A stretch of 32,331 nt of DNA, taken from Planctomycetaceae bacterium (GTDB lineage Bacteria > Planctomycetota > Planctomycetia > Pirellulales > Pirellulaceae). Positions 16,244 through 24,146 of the stretch are shown here, in pieces. The notes below the pieces were generated by a model. It did not search any database, was not told the origin of the DNA, and saw only the letters and a program-made list of their open reading frames with translations. The translations under genes were made by a program, and so were the position numbers. The stretch covers positions 1 to 32,331 of the forward strand of contig PBSM01000332.1 in the NCBI GenBank assembly GCA_002726245.1, given 5' to 3'. The number at the start of each line of letters is the position of its first letter. The first letter of the stretch is position 1.

Positions 16244-19200
16244 ATGTTTGAACCGATGCGAACTCTCAACGTCAGCACGTTTCTCCTTGCGACCACTTTG
16301 CTGGGCGCACTCACTTCGGCTGCTTTCGCGCAAGCCAACCCGCACGCCGATCCTGGCGATGACATCACGGATATCGATCCGAAGGCTGCGGCCAAGCGCG
16401 AAGCCTCGTTTCTGTCTAACACACGCCAACTAACTTTCGAGGGCCGCCGAGCTGGCGAAGGCTACTTCAGCCAAGACGGATCGCAGGTCGTGTTTCAAAG
16501 TGAACGCGAGGCAGGAAATCCGTTCTTTCAGATTCACGTGATGGATCTGGAAACGGGTGACGTCGAGCGAATTTCGCCAGGCCATGGCAAGACAACTTGT
16601 TCCTGGATCCATCCCAGCGGCGCGAAGGTCCTCTACGCCTCGACGCAGGATGATCCGGATGCAAAGAAGAAGCAGCAGGCAGAGATCGATCTGCGAGCTT
16701 CCGGCAAAGAACGCCGCTACTCATGGGACTACGACGAACAGTTCGAGCTGTACGACTACGATCGCGAGACTGGCAAGTACAAGAATCTGACGAATGCTCG
16801 CGGTTACGACGCGGAGGGCTCTTGGTCACCTGACGGGAAGCTGATCGCGTTCACGTCGAACCGCGAAGCTTACGATGGCGAACTGACGGACGAAGAGAAG
16901 AAGAACTTCGAGATCGATGCGGCTTACATGAACGATCTCTACCTTATGAACGCAGACGGATCGGATGTTCGACGCTTGACGAAGGCTCCCGGATACGATG
17001 GCGGTCCGTTCTTCTCTCCGGATGGCAAACGCATCTGCTGGCGTCGTTTTACGCCCAACGGAGCGATTGCGGAAGTATGGACCATGAACATTGATGGCTC
17101 CGACAAACGCCAGTTGACTCGATTGGGTGCGATGTCGTGGGCTCCGTTCTACCATCCGTCGGGCGAGTACTTGATCTTCACGACCAATCGACACGGCTTC
17201 GCGAACTTCGAGATGTATCTGATCGACGCCCAAGGCAAATCGACGCCCGTGCGCGTCAGCCACACGAAAGGCTTCGATGGCCTTCCTGTCTTCACGCCGG
17301 ATGGAAAGCGATTGGCGTGGACAACGAACCGCACTCCCACGAAGCAATCGCAGATCTTTATCGCGGACTGGAATCACGGACAGGCAAGAGAGTTGCTCGG
17401 CCTGGACAAAGTCGCCTCGCTCGACAACGAAGAAACTGCCGAAGCTCGCGAGGTGGCAACTTCATCCCGCAAACAAGCGACTGCAGACTTCGCACCAGCG
17501 GACATCATCCGACACGTCGGTTACCTCTGCCGCGACGAATTGGAAGGCCGACTAACCGGCACTCGAGGCGAGAAGCTTGCTACCGCCTATGTAGGGGCGT
17601 ATCTCGACAGTCTCGGTTTGAAGCCGGCCGGCGATGACGGAGGCTGGTTCCAGCCATTCGAGTTCACTTCCGGAGTCGCCTTGGGTGAGAAGAACACACT
17701 AACGAGCGGCGCAACTCGTTATCAACTCGACAAAGACTGGCGGCCCCTCTCCTTCTCTGGCGTCGGCGACTTCGAAGCGACTCCCGTTGTCTTCGCAGGA
17801 TATGGGATGTCGGTTCCCAAGAGGGACAAGCTGGAGGAGTATGATTCCTACGTGCATTTGGACGTTAAGGACAAGTGGGTCGTCGTGTTCCGGTATATGC
17901 CAGAGAACATCTCGGTCGAGCAGCGACAACACTTGTCGCGAGCATCGCAGTTACGTTTCAAAGCAACCTTCGCGCGCGATCGCGGCGCCCGAGGAATGAT
18001 CATCGTCACCGGTCCGAGCGCGAAGGCGAAGAGTGAATTAGTGCCCTTACGCCTAGACGGCACGTTGGCCGGTTCGAGTCTACCGGTGATCAGCGTCAGC
18101 AACCGTGTCGCGGCCGAGTGGCTCGCGGGGACAGGTAAGGATCTGAAGGAACTTCAAGAGAAACTTGACACCGGCGATCTGGTGATGGGTTTTGAACTCA
18201 AAGACGTTAAGCTCACAGTATCCATCAGCGTGAAGCATCTCAAAGGCCACGGTCGTAACGTGCTCGGACGGCTTCAGGCCGGTGACAAGCCCAGCAAGCA
18301 GGTGCTGATCGTCGGTGCGCACGTTGACCATCTTGGCAAAGGAGCCAACTCCTCATCGCTCGCCCGCGACGATGAATCGAACCTGATCCACTACGGCGCG
18401 GACGACAACGCCTCGGGCGTAGCCGCGATGCTGGAAGTTGCCGAGTATCTTTCCGATCAGCGTGAGCGCGGCAAGCTGAAGATGAAACGAGACGTCATCT
18501 TCGCCGCTTGGTCCGGCGAAGAGTTAGGCTTGATTGGATCGAACCACTTCGTCAAAGCCTACGCCCACCAGCTTATGCCTCACGACCATGCCCATCACGC
18601 CCCAGCAGAGGCAGCGGAGGAAAAGAAACCATCAAAGCGCACAGGCAAACGCAAGATACTGCGAGACAAGGACCAAGCAGAACTCACGAAGACCGGCGAA
18701 TCGCATGGCTCCGATTCCCGTTCTCACGGCGGTCATGGCTTGCATCCAGCAATCGTTGCTTGCATCAACATGGATATGGTCGGCCGACTCAAAACGAACC
18801 TTGTACTGCAAGGCGTCGGATCGTCGAGTATCTGGAAGTCGGAGATCGAGCGGCGGAACGCGCCGATCGGCTTACCTATCACGCTGCAAGAAGATAGTTA
18901 CCTGCCGACCGATGCCAGCTCGTTCTACATGCAAGGCGTACCCGTTTTGTCCGCGTTTACTGGATCGCATGGCGAGTATCACACGCCGCGCGACACACCG
19001 GACACTCTGAACTATGAGGGTGCTGCCAAAGTCGCGAAGTTCATGGGCCTGGTCACCCGATCGCTGACGATGCGTGAAGATACACCTGACTACGTCGCCC
19101 AGCAGGCTCCCGGTCAAGGACAACGACGTGCCAGGTTGCGGGCCTATCTCGGAACCATTCCGAATTACACCGATGACAACGTCAAAGGGATGAAACTGGA

Positions 19201-19405
19201 TGGTGTCGCGAAGGGTGGTCCCGCAGACAAAGCCGGCATCAAGTCTGGCGATATCATCGTCGAGCTCGGAAGCAAGAAGATCGAGAACATCTACGACTAC
19301 ACTTACGCCATCGAAGCTCTCAAGATCGGGCAAAAAGTGAAGGTCGTCGTCGAGCGGAAGGGGAAACGCGTTAAGCTAGAGCTGATTCCCGGCTCGAGAG
19401 ACTAA
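16244..19405 (+). CDS. Secreted M28 metallopeptidase with TolB-like propeller, PA and PDZ domains
   Basis: 1053 residues. A signal peptide (FLLATTLLGALTSAAFAQA) exports it. Residues 60-390 are TolB/DPP-IV-like propeller blades, with repeated SPDGKLIAFTSNR, SPDGKRICWRRF and TPDGKRLAWTTNR. About 500-620 is a PA-like domain (VVFAGYGMSVP). The M28 zinc-peptidase domain follows: H693 in GAHVDHLG, D720 in YGADDNASG, E759/E760 in WSGEELGLIG, D844 in NMDMVGRL and H913 in GEYHTPRDT, so all expected ligands are present. A PDZ domain ends the protein (968-1053; GGPADKAGIKSGDIIVEL). Between E760 and D844 lies a His/Lys-rich insert of about 60 residues. It starts three bases after the feo operon and is probably cotranscribed with it. 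Likely an aminopeptidase degrading peptides outside the cytoplasm. ATG 16256 is an alternative start. Confidence 0.92.
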   Translation: MFEPMRTLNVSTFLLATTLLGALTSAAFAQANPHADPGDDITDIDPKAAAKREASFLSNTRQLTFEGRRAGEGYFSQDGSQVVFQSEREAGNPFFQIHVMDLETGDVERISPGHGKTTCSWIHPSGAKVLYASTQDDPDAKKKQQAEIDLRASGKERRYSWDYDEQFELYDYDRETGKYKNLTNARGYDAEGSWSPDGKLIAFTSNREAYDGELTDEEKKNFEIDAAYMNDLYLMNADGSDVRRLTKAPGYDGGPFFSPDGKRICWRRFTPNGAIAEVWTMNIDGSDKRQLTRLGAMSWAPFYHPSGEYLIFTTNRHGFANFEMYLIDAQGKSTPVRVSHTKGFDGLPVFTPDGKRLAWTTNRTPTKQSQIFIADWNHGQARELLGLDKVASLDNEETAEAREVATSSRKQATADFAPADIIRHVGYLCRDELEGRLTGTRGEKLATAYVGAYLDSLGLKPAGDDGGWFQPFEFTSGVALGEKNTLTSGATRYQLDKDWRPLSFSGVGDFEATPVVFAGYGMSVPKRDKLEEYDSYVHLDVKDKWVVVFRYMPENISVEQRQHLSRASQLRFKATFARDRGARGMIIVTGPSAKAKSELVPLRLDGTLAGSSLPVISVSNRVAAEWLAGTGKDLKELQEKLDTGDLVMGFELKDVKLTVSISVKHLKGHGRNVLGRLQAGDKPSKQVLIVGAHVDHLGKGANSSSLARDDESNLIHYGADDNASGVAAMLEVAEYLSDQRERGKLKMKRDVIFAAWSGEELGLIGSNHFVKAYAHQLMPHDHAHHAPAEAAEEKKPSKRTGKRKILRDKDQAELTKTGESHGSDSRSHGGHGLHPAIVACINMDMVGRLKTNLVLQGVGSSSIWKSEIERRNAPIGLPITLQEDSYLPTDASSFYMQGVPVLSAFTGSHGEYHTPRDTPDTLNYEGAAKVAKFMGLVTRSLTMREDTPDYVAQQAPGQGQRRARLRAYLGTIPNYTDDNVKGMKLDGVAKGGPADKAGIKSGDIIVELGSKKIENIYDYTYAIEALKIGQKVKVVVERKGKRVKLELIPGSRD

Positions 19406-19432
19406 GTTCAGTGATCGGAACGGCAGAATACT

Positions 19433-19495
19433 GAACAAGGAATGTCAAATGACGAAGTGATCTTGGCTTCTTTCGTCATTCGACATTCCTTGTTC
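19433..19495. repeat. 24-bp palindrome between convergent genes (possible bidirectional terminator)
   Basis: The arm at 19433-19456 (GAACAAGGAATGTC, one mismatched base, then AATGACGAA) pairs with 19472-19495 over 24 positions with a single mismatch, around a 15-base loop. It fills most of the gap between the M28 peptidase and the acyltransferase, whose 3' ends face each other, so it could terminate both. The same wording (CGACATTCCTTGTTCGA) is, from memory, a dispersed palindrome in planctomycete genomes. Confidence 0.7.
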
Positions 19496-19503
19496 GATGT
19501 TCG

Positions 19504-20619
19504 TTATTCATTTGCGCCGGTTCGTCGCCTTGCGTCCCACCAATGCTTGGCGCGTAAGATCTGCGCTTTCGGCGAAGTAGGCGCGTAGTGCGTGTAACGA
19601 TAACTACCCAAGCCCCTCGTCGCCCAACGCCTTTTAATCTGCGCGTGATCAACACCAAGATCCAGCGATGTGTCTTGGCGTTCGACACTGTCGCGAATCA
19701 TGTGGCTCATCAAGAGCGTCCCTGGTCCAATTGCGGCGAACGCGGGATGATATCCCATGCGAAGACCTTCAATCCTGCCGTCGAGTTGATAGTTGTAGGC
19801 GTACGCAATCGGTCGGCCATCCAACTTCAACAGACACACATCCAGCGCACCTCGATTGGCAGCCGCCACGTTCGCGTCGCGGAGAAATGCGCGGGCCGAT
19901 TCGTGACTGAGCGTTTTGCCGGTCGTCGTGTCACTCCGCCCAGATCGGGCCGCGAGATCGACACATTGGCTAAAGAGGTCCCATCGAGGATTAGCATCGC
20001 CGCATGATACCCCGAGCGGTCGGTATCGTTCGAACGTGACTTCGCCGGCCACGGCAGCTCTTCGTTCAGTTCGCCGGATGTTCTCGCGGAACTTAGCTTT
20101 TCGTCCCTGGAGATATATCTGCCAAGTGTCCGCGAAGTCGATGATCCAGGTTGTATTCCAATGTTGCTTGCGTGGTTGTAGTCCAACCGCCTGCATCGCC
20201 GTCTCGGTTCGGCCACGATCACATTCGATCGCATTGACCCAGCGTGGATCGAACAAGTCCCAATCCCGTTCGGTCTTCCGAATGTGCCGCACTGCGGCAA
20301 GCAGCGTCGCGGTTGGATTCGGCCCGATCGGTCCATAGAAACTCCCCCAATCATGAAGCGGATAGGTGAGCACCGCTGTCCTGCCAATTCGCGTTCGCTC
20401 CTGTCGCACGGCCAGTGGCAGAATCCCGATTGGGCGGCCACCGTTGAATACGACGAGCGCTCGAAGATGTTGCCCGTGACCGAAGTGCCTCCAATACGCC
20501 TGCAGCCAGTCGAGTGACTGAAAGAAGCTCGCTTGAAGTGTCTCGTTTAACAATGCCGCCCAGCAGAGCCGGTGTGACTCAAGTTCCTCGATGTCATTGA
20601 TTTCGAGAACTTCGGCCAT
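19504..20619 (-). CDS. GNAT-family acyltransferase (BioF2-like/CelD type)
   Basis: About 371 residues from ATG 20619, with GGGA six bases upstream; a TTG at 20649 is a longer alternative. The layout is that of the double-GNAT group (Pfam Acetyltransf_6): an N-terminal half with SFFQSLDWLQAYWRHFG, LRALVVFNGGRPIGILPLAV and PLHDWGSFYGPI, then KFRENIRRTERRAA linking to a C-terminal half with LDVCLLKLDGRPIAYAYNYQ, YHPAFAAIGPGTLLMSHMI and a closing ATRGLGSYRYTHY. In characterised relatives these enzymes transfer acyl or aminoacyl groups to sugars or cell-envelope components, and some are linked to exopolysaccharide loci. No polysaccharide genes are adjacent here, so the substrate stays open. Cytoplasmic. 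Confidence 0.86.
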   Translation of the reverse strand: MAEVLEINDIEELESHRLCWAALLNETLQASFFQSLDWLQAYWRHFGHGQHLRALVVFNGGRPIGILPLAVRQERTRIGRTAVLTYPLHDWGSFYGPIGPNPTATLLAAVRHIRKTERDWDLFDPRWVNAIECDRGRTETAMQAVGLQPRKQHWNTTWIIDFADTWQIYLQGRKAKFRENIRRTERRAAVAGEVTFERYRPLGVSCGDANPRWDLFSQCVDLAARSGRSDTTTGKTLSHESARAFLRDANVAAANRGALDVCLLKLDGRPIAYAYNYQLDGRIEGLRMGYHPAFAAIGPGTLLMSHMIRDSVERQDTSLDLGVDHAQIKRRWATRGLGSYRYTHYAPTSPKAQILRAKHWWDARRRTGANE

Positions 20620-20934
20620 ATGTTTCCCAGAGAAATAGGCGTCCGACAAACCGACTGAAGAGGGGTATACTTCGGTAGTCGCAATCAGTGTGCCCGATCC
20701 GTCGTGAAGCCTATTCCCTGGGATTTACTCCGTTCCTGCGTCCAGCGGATGTTGCGATGTTGCGAAAAGGCAACGTGGTGTCCGCAACTGGGTGCGCGTA
20801 GGCAGATCGACAGAAAAATCGCTCGCGAGCGGCAGAGCACCGGAACCCTCGTCGCAAAACAGGGTTAAAACTATGACTTCACAAGATTGACCATCTGACG
20901 ATCGCCTCAGAGGCATTTGCGAAAGGTTCAAAAC
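20620..20934. other. Intergenic region, no gene recognised
   Basis: 315 bases between the acyltransferase start and the start of a decayed gene. A minus-strand open frame covers part of it but has no recognisable domain, signal or ribosome binding site. The only likely functional content is the pair of divergent promoter regions, and I could not place a clear -35/-10 pair. Confidence 0.3.
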
Positions 20935-21229
20935 ATGTCTAACCGTGGCCTCTCTTCCTGGGAGTCCTGGCAGCGTTTCTAGCAACCAACGTCATTCATG
21001 CGCAAAGCCTGACGCGGATGAAACCGCGTACGAAGTGAACCGACTGCTCTCAGAAGAGGCGGTGGCCGAACCAGGGCAAACGGTGCCAAGAGCCGACGAC
21101 GAGACGTTCCTACGGCGTGTGTTCTTTGATCTCGTTGGGGAAGCTCCGACGCCGGAAGACGAGCAGGAACTGCCGCAGCTCAGCAGCCGATTCAAACTGC
21201 TCGATGGCCGGTGCAATTGCGTCGGGTAG
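20935..21229 (+). pseudogene. N-terminal remnant of a DUF1549-type (planctomycete cytochrome) protein, frameshifted
   Basis: ATG 20935 follows AAAGG at a proper distance, but the frame breaks after MSNRG. The signal peptide LFLGVLAAFLATNVIHAQS is read in a second frame. Then the mature start continues in a third: DETAYEVNRLLSEEAV and RADDETFLRRVFFDLVGEAP, followed by TPED. That last block is the recognisable beginning of the DUF1549 (PSCyt2) family of large planctomycete secreted proteins. At least two frameshifts and a loss of everything after about 60 mature residues make it a clear pseudogene. The 3' end runs into the reverse strand of a LEPR-XLL gene start. Confidence 0.75.
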
Positions 21230-21340
21230 GTCCGTCACAGCGTCGGTCAGATCCCTGTCCAGGACGATCCGCGGTTCGAGCGTCTCGACGAAGAGTGTCT
21301 TCCGACGAGGGTGCCGTCTCCGTCTCGCGCGTATGGTCAT
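21110..21340 (-). pseudogene. Truncated start of a LEPR-XLL surface protein
   Basis: The minus-strand frame from ATG 21340 begins MTIRARRRRHPRRKTLFVET then LEPRIVLDRDL. A basic run followed by LEPR-x-LL-like residues is the N-terminal signature of very large planctomycete surface proteins (LEPR-XLL motif). GGGA is eight bases upstream. After about 45 residues the frame turns into the antisense of the DUF1549 remnant (21110-21215), so the rest of the gene is missing. Only roughly 21210-21340 is genuine LEPR-XLL sequence. Confidence 0.6.
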
Positions 21341-21492
21341 CTTCTGTGTCCCGTAATTCGAACCGGTTACAGCGAAAGGACTTAGTTGGCCAGACCGCGA
21401 CTGCAGATTAAACCCGGTTCACCGGTCTAGAGTAGCAGCTTTGCGGAAAGCGTACAAGGAAATTGCTGCCGGAGAAGTAGCAGCTTCTCATC

Positions 21493-21670
21493 CTTGTCCT
21501 TACCCACATCCCTCGCCTCCTCCGACCCCGTGTCGGCGGGGCAACGATTGGCAAGCTACCTAAGAGGTAAGCGAGAAACGGCTCCCCTCCGACCCTGCGT
21601 CGGTGGAAGCAATGTCCCGTCATGAGGTCCACCGACACGGGGTCGGAGGTGAAATGTGGGTAAGGACAAG
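21493..21670. mobile_element. MITE-like element, 178 bp, with 17-bp TIRs and 10-bp target-site duplication
   Basis: Perfect terminal inverted repeats CTTGTCCTTACCCACAT (21493-21509) and ATGTGGGTAAGGACAAG (21654-21670) bound the element. GCTTCTCATC occurs directly outside both ends in the same orientation (21483-21492 and 21671-21680), as expected for a target-site duplication. A second inverted pair, CTCCGACCCCGTGTCGG, lies just inside each end, and a related CTCCGACCCTGCGTCGG copy sits in the middle near 21586. No transposase is encoded, so movement would depend on one elsewhere. It lies about 80 bases beyond the 3' end of the helicase gene. Confidence 0.75.
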
Positions 21671-21750
21671 GCTTCTCATCCGGGCCTAAGTACCTCGCCT
21701 TCTCCAACGGTCCTGCGCTGCCTGATTTGTCACGCGAAATCGCTGTCTGC

Positions 21751-23805
21751 TCACTCCTTTCGCCTCGGCTGGCCACGTCTGGGCGTTGGCTTTGCCGCGC
21801 CGGTAGAGCGTTTCGTCTTCGTTGCAGGCTTCGCGGATGGGCGAGTCGCCCGTTTAGGCCCCTTTGTCTGATGAGGGTTCTCCGCTTGGCCGATCAACTC
21901 GAAGAGGAAGCGACTGGGGATCGTATCGCGCGGCTTGCCCCATTTCCTTCGCGTCAGAGCCATGGTGAGTGTCAGATACTCTTGCGCTCGGGTGACGCCG
22001 ACGTAACAGAGTCGTCGCTCCTCATCGATCGCCTCGCCTTCGACGGCGACGCTGCGATGATGTGGCAACAGCCCCTCCTCCATCCCCACCATATAGACGT
22101 GCGGGAATTCGAGTCCCTTCGCGCTGTGCATCGTCATTAACACGATGGCATTGCGTTGAAGCTGCTTGTCCTTTTCGTTGTCGAAGTCCTGGCCGCCCAA
22201 AGCGACATCGTCGAGGAAGCCGGGCAGGGTCGGCTTCTTGCGCTTCGATTCATACTCGCCCAACGCATTGGCGACTTCTTCGACCGCGGCCCAGCGAACG
22301 GCTTGGTCGTTCGGATCCTTGTACAGACGCCGCAGTTCCCCTTCGTAGTTGATTCGTTCGAGTAACGCTCGCAGTGCGTCAACCATCGATCCCTTCTTGA
22401 ATCGCTGTTGGAAAGTCTGGACAAGCGAAAGCAACTCATCCGTGGCACGCCGCGCAGCCTCGGGAAGTCGAGCGACGACGGCGGGCTGCTGCATGGCTTG
22501 CCAGATCGTCTTGCCTTGCTCGACGGCCTCCTGCGTCAAATGCTCGACACTCTTAGCGCCAAAGCCGCGCGGAGGTGTATTGATGATTCTCAGCAACGAA
22601 ACTTCATCATCGGGTGATTGAATGGTCTTCAGGTAGGCCAAGACATCCCGAACTTCTTTACGATCGAAGAACGACATGCCGCCGATCAGAACATACGGCA
22701 AGTTGGCTCGGCGGAGCTCTGTTTCGAACGCCCGAGGCTGCTCGTTCGTGCGGAACAGAATCGCGAAGTCGCCGGGATCCCACTCGGGTTTCTTCAGCGA
22801 ACGGGCGATGTCTGCAACAATGCCTTCCGCTTCTTTCGTTTCGTTGGGAAACTGCTCGACGCGCGGCTTTTGCCCACCAGCGCGCGCCGCCTTCAATTCC
22901 TTCGGGTGTCGTTTCTTATTAAAGGCGATTAGCCTATTCGCTAGTTCCAAGATCTCCTCAGTCGAGCGATAGTTGTGTTCGAGCGAGACTGTCGTCGCGT
23001 CGGGCCAGTCGCGCGAGAATCGCAGAATGTGTTCGACATCGGCTCCCCGCCAGCCGTAGATCGATTGATCATCGTCACCGACCACGCAAAGGTTTCGATG
23101 ATCCTGCGCCAATCCTTTCACGATTCGATACTGACTGCCGTTGGTGTCCTGATACTCGTCGATCAAGAGATGGTCAAACAGTTTCGCTTCCTCGCGTTGC
23201 ACGTCTTCATGCTGCGCGAACAACTCTTCCGTCAGCAGCAACAAGTCGTCGAAGTCAACGGCTCCTCGATTCTTCAGCGCCTGCTGATAGCGACGATAGG
23301 CCATCGCGGCTAGATGTTCTTTGTCGGTGCTCGCGACTTGAGCCGCATCCTTGGGGCGAATGCACTTTGTCTTCCAAGCACCGATGATGTTCAATAGATC
23401 GCCGGGGCGAAGCGTCTCGCCCGGCACACGGATATCGCGAAGCACGCCACGGGCCAGACTTTCCTGATCGCCGCGGTCATAGATGGCGAACTTGTCGGGG
23501 TAACCGAGGTGCTGAATCCGCCGACGGAGAATACGAACGCAGTAGGAATGGAAGGTCGAAACGACCGGCGCGGATTTCAGCCGCTTCCCCAACATGCCGC
23601 CGATGCGCTCTTTCATCTCGGCGGCGGCTTTGTTCGTGAAGGTAACCGCCAGAATGCGATCGGGAGCGATGCGATTGCGAATCAGTTCCGCGATTCGAAA
23701 CGTCACGACCCGCGTCTTGCCTGTCCCGGCCCCCGCCAAGACCAGCAACGGGCCCGACAACGTATGCACGGCCTTCCTTTGTGCGTCGTTCAATCCATCG
23801 GACAT
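21751..23805 (-). CDS. uvrD: UvrD/PcrA-type superfamily 1 DNA helicase
   Basis: About 684 residues from ATG 23805; the frame extends 88 codons upstream but the family begins at MSDGLNDAQRKAV. All SF1A motifs are present: Q-motif LNDAQRKAV, Walker A AGAGTGKT (24-31), VTFTNKAAAEMKERI, FHSYCVRILRR, motif II LLIDEYQDTNGS (about 216), motif III VGDDDQSIYGWRGA (about 243), LEHNYRSTEEILELAN, MTMHSAKGLEFPHVYMVGME and RRLCYVGVTRAQE. ATP-driven 3'-5' unwinding in nucleotide excision repair, mismatch repair or replication-conflict resolution is the family role. The C-terminus ends in a Lys/Pro/Thr-rich tail (ATRPSAKPATKTKRS) in place of the PcrA Tudor-like domain, so it could be called PcrA or UvrD. Cytoplasmic. 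Confidence 0.95.
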   Translation of the reverse strand: MSDGLNDAQRKAVHTLSGPLLVLAGAGTGKTRVVTFRIAELIRNRIAPDRILAVTFTNKAAAEMKERIGGMLGKRLKSAPVVSTFHSYCVRILRRRIQHLGYPDKFAIYDRGDQESLARGVLRDIRVPGETLRPGDLLNIIGAWKTKCIRPKDAAQVASTDKEHLAAMAYRRYQQALKNRGAVDFDDLLLLTEELFAQHEDVQREEAKLFDHLLIDEYQDTNGSQYRIVKGLAQDHRNLCVVGDDDQSIYGWRGADVEHILRFSRDWPDATTVSLEHNYRSTEEILELANRLIAFNKKRHPKELKAARAGGQKPRVEQFPNETKEAEGIVADIARSLKKPEWDPGDFAILFRTNEQPRAFETELRRANLPYVLIGGMSFFDRKEVRDVLAYLKTIQSPDDEVSLLRIINTPPRGFGAKSVEHLTQEAVEQGKTIWQAMQQPAVVARLPEAARRATDELLSLVQTFQQRFKKGSMVDALRALLERINYEGELRRLYKDPNDQAVRWAAVEEVANALGEYESKRKKPTLPGFLDDVALGGQDFDNEKDKQLQRNAIVLMTMHSAKGLEFPHVYMVGMEEGLLPHHRSVAVEGEAIDEERRLCYVGVTRAQEYLTLTMALTRRKWGKPRDTIPSRFLFELIGQAENPHQTKGPKRATRPSAKPATKTKRSTGAAKPTPRRGQPRRKE

Positions 23806-24146
23806 GGCAGAGATCGTACAGCCCGACGCGCGGTCTAGAAAGGGGCGAGCGGACTTGCGATGCATGGAGAGACTGGCGATGGTACTGAAATCAAATCTCC
23901 TATCAGTTCGCGAGGCTGCGGCGAGTTTCTCGATCCTCGCTGTTTTTTGGTTGAATTCGCCTTGCGCATCCGCAACCGTGGGGCACTGCGAATCAATGAT
24001 CTGCAAGCTGCGGCTTAACAATGGCGGGGCTACTTCAACTTCTCGTCTGCATGAATTTAGCGGCGCCATGTCCGCGCGCGTGGGCCGTTCGGCTCACAAG
24101 TCCGCGAGTTCTAGCACGAGCAACCAAGTTGCAATGAGGAACAACC

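Noticed and set aside
18060-18080. tRNA T-loop look-alike GGTTCGAGTC
   Set aside because: It lies inside the intact M28 coding frame and no acceptor or anticodon stem can be drawn around it.
21408-21776. 122-codon minus-strand frame over the MITE-like element
   Set aside because: It reads through both inverted repeats, with no transposase motif or coding composition.
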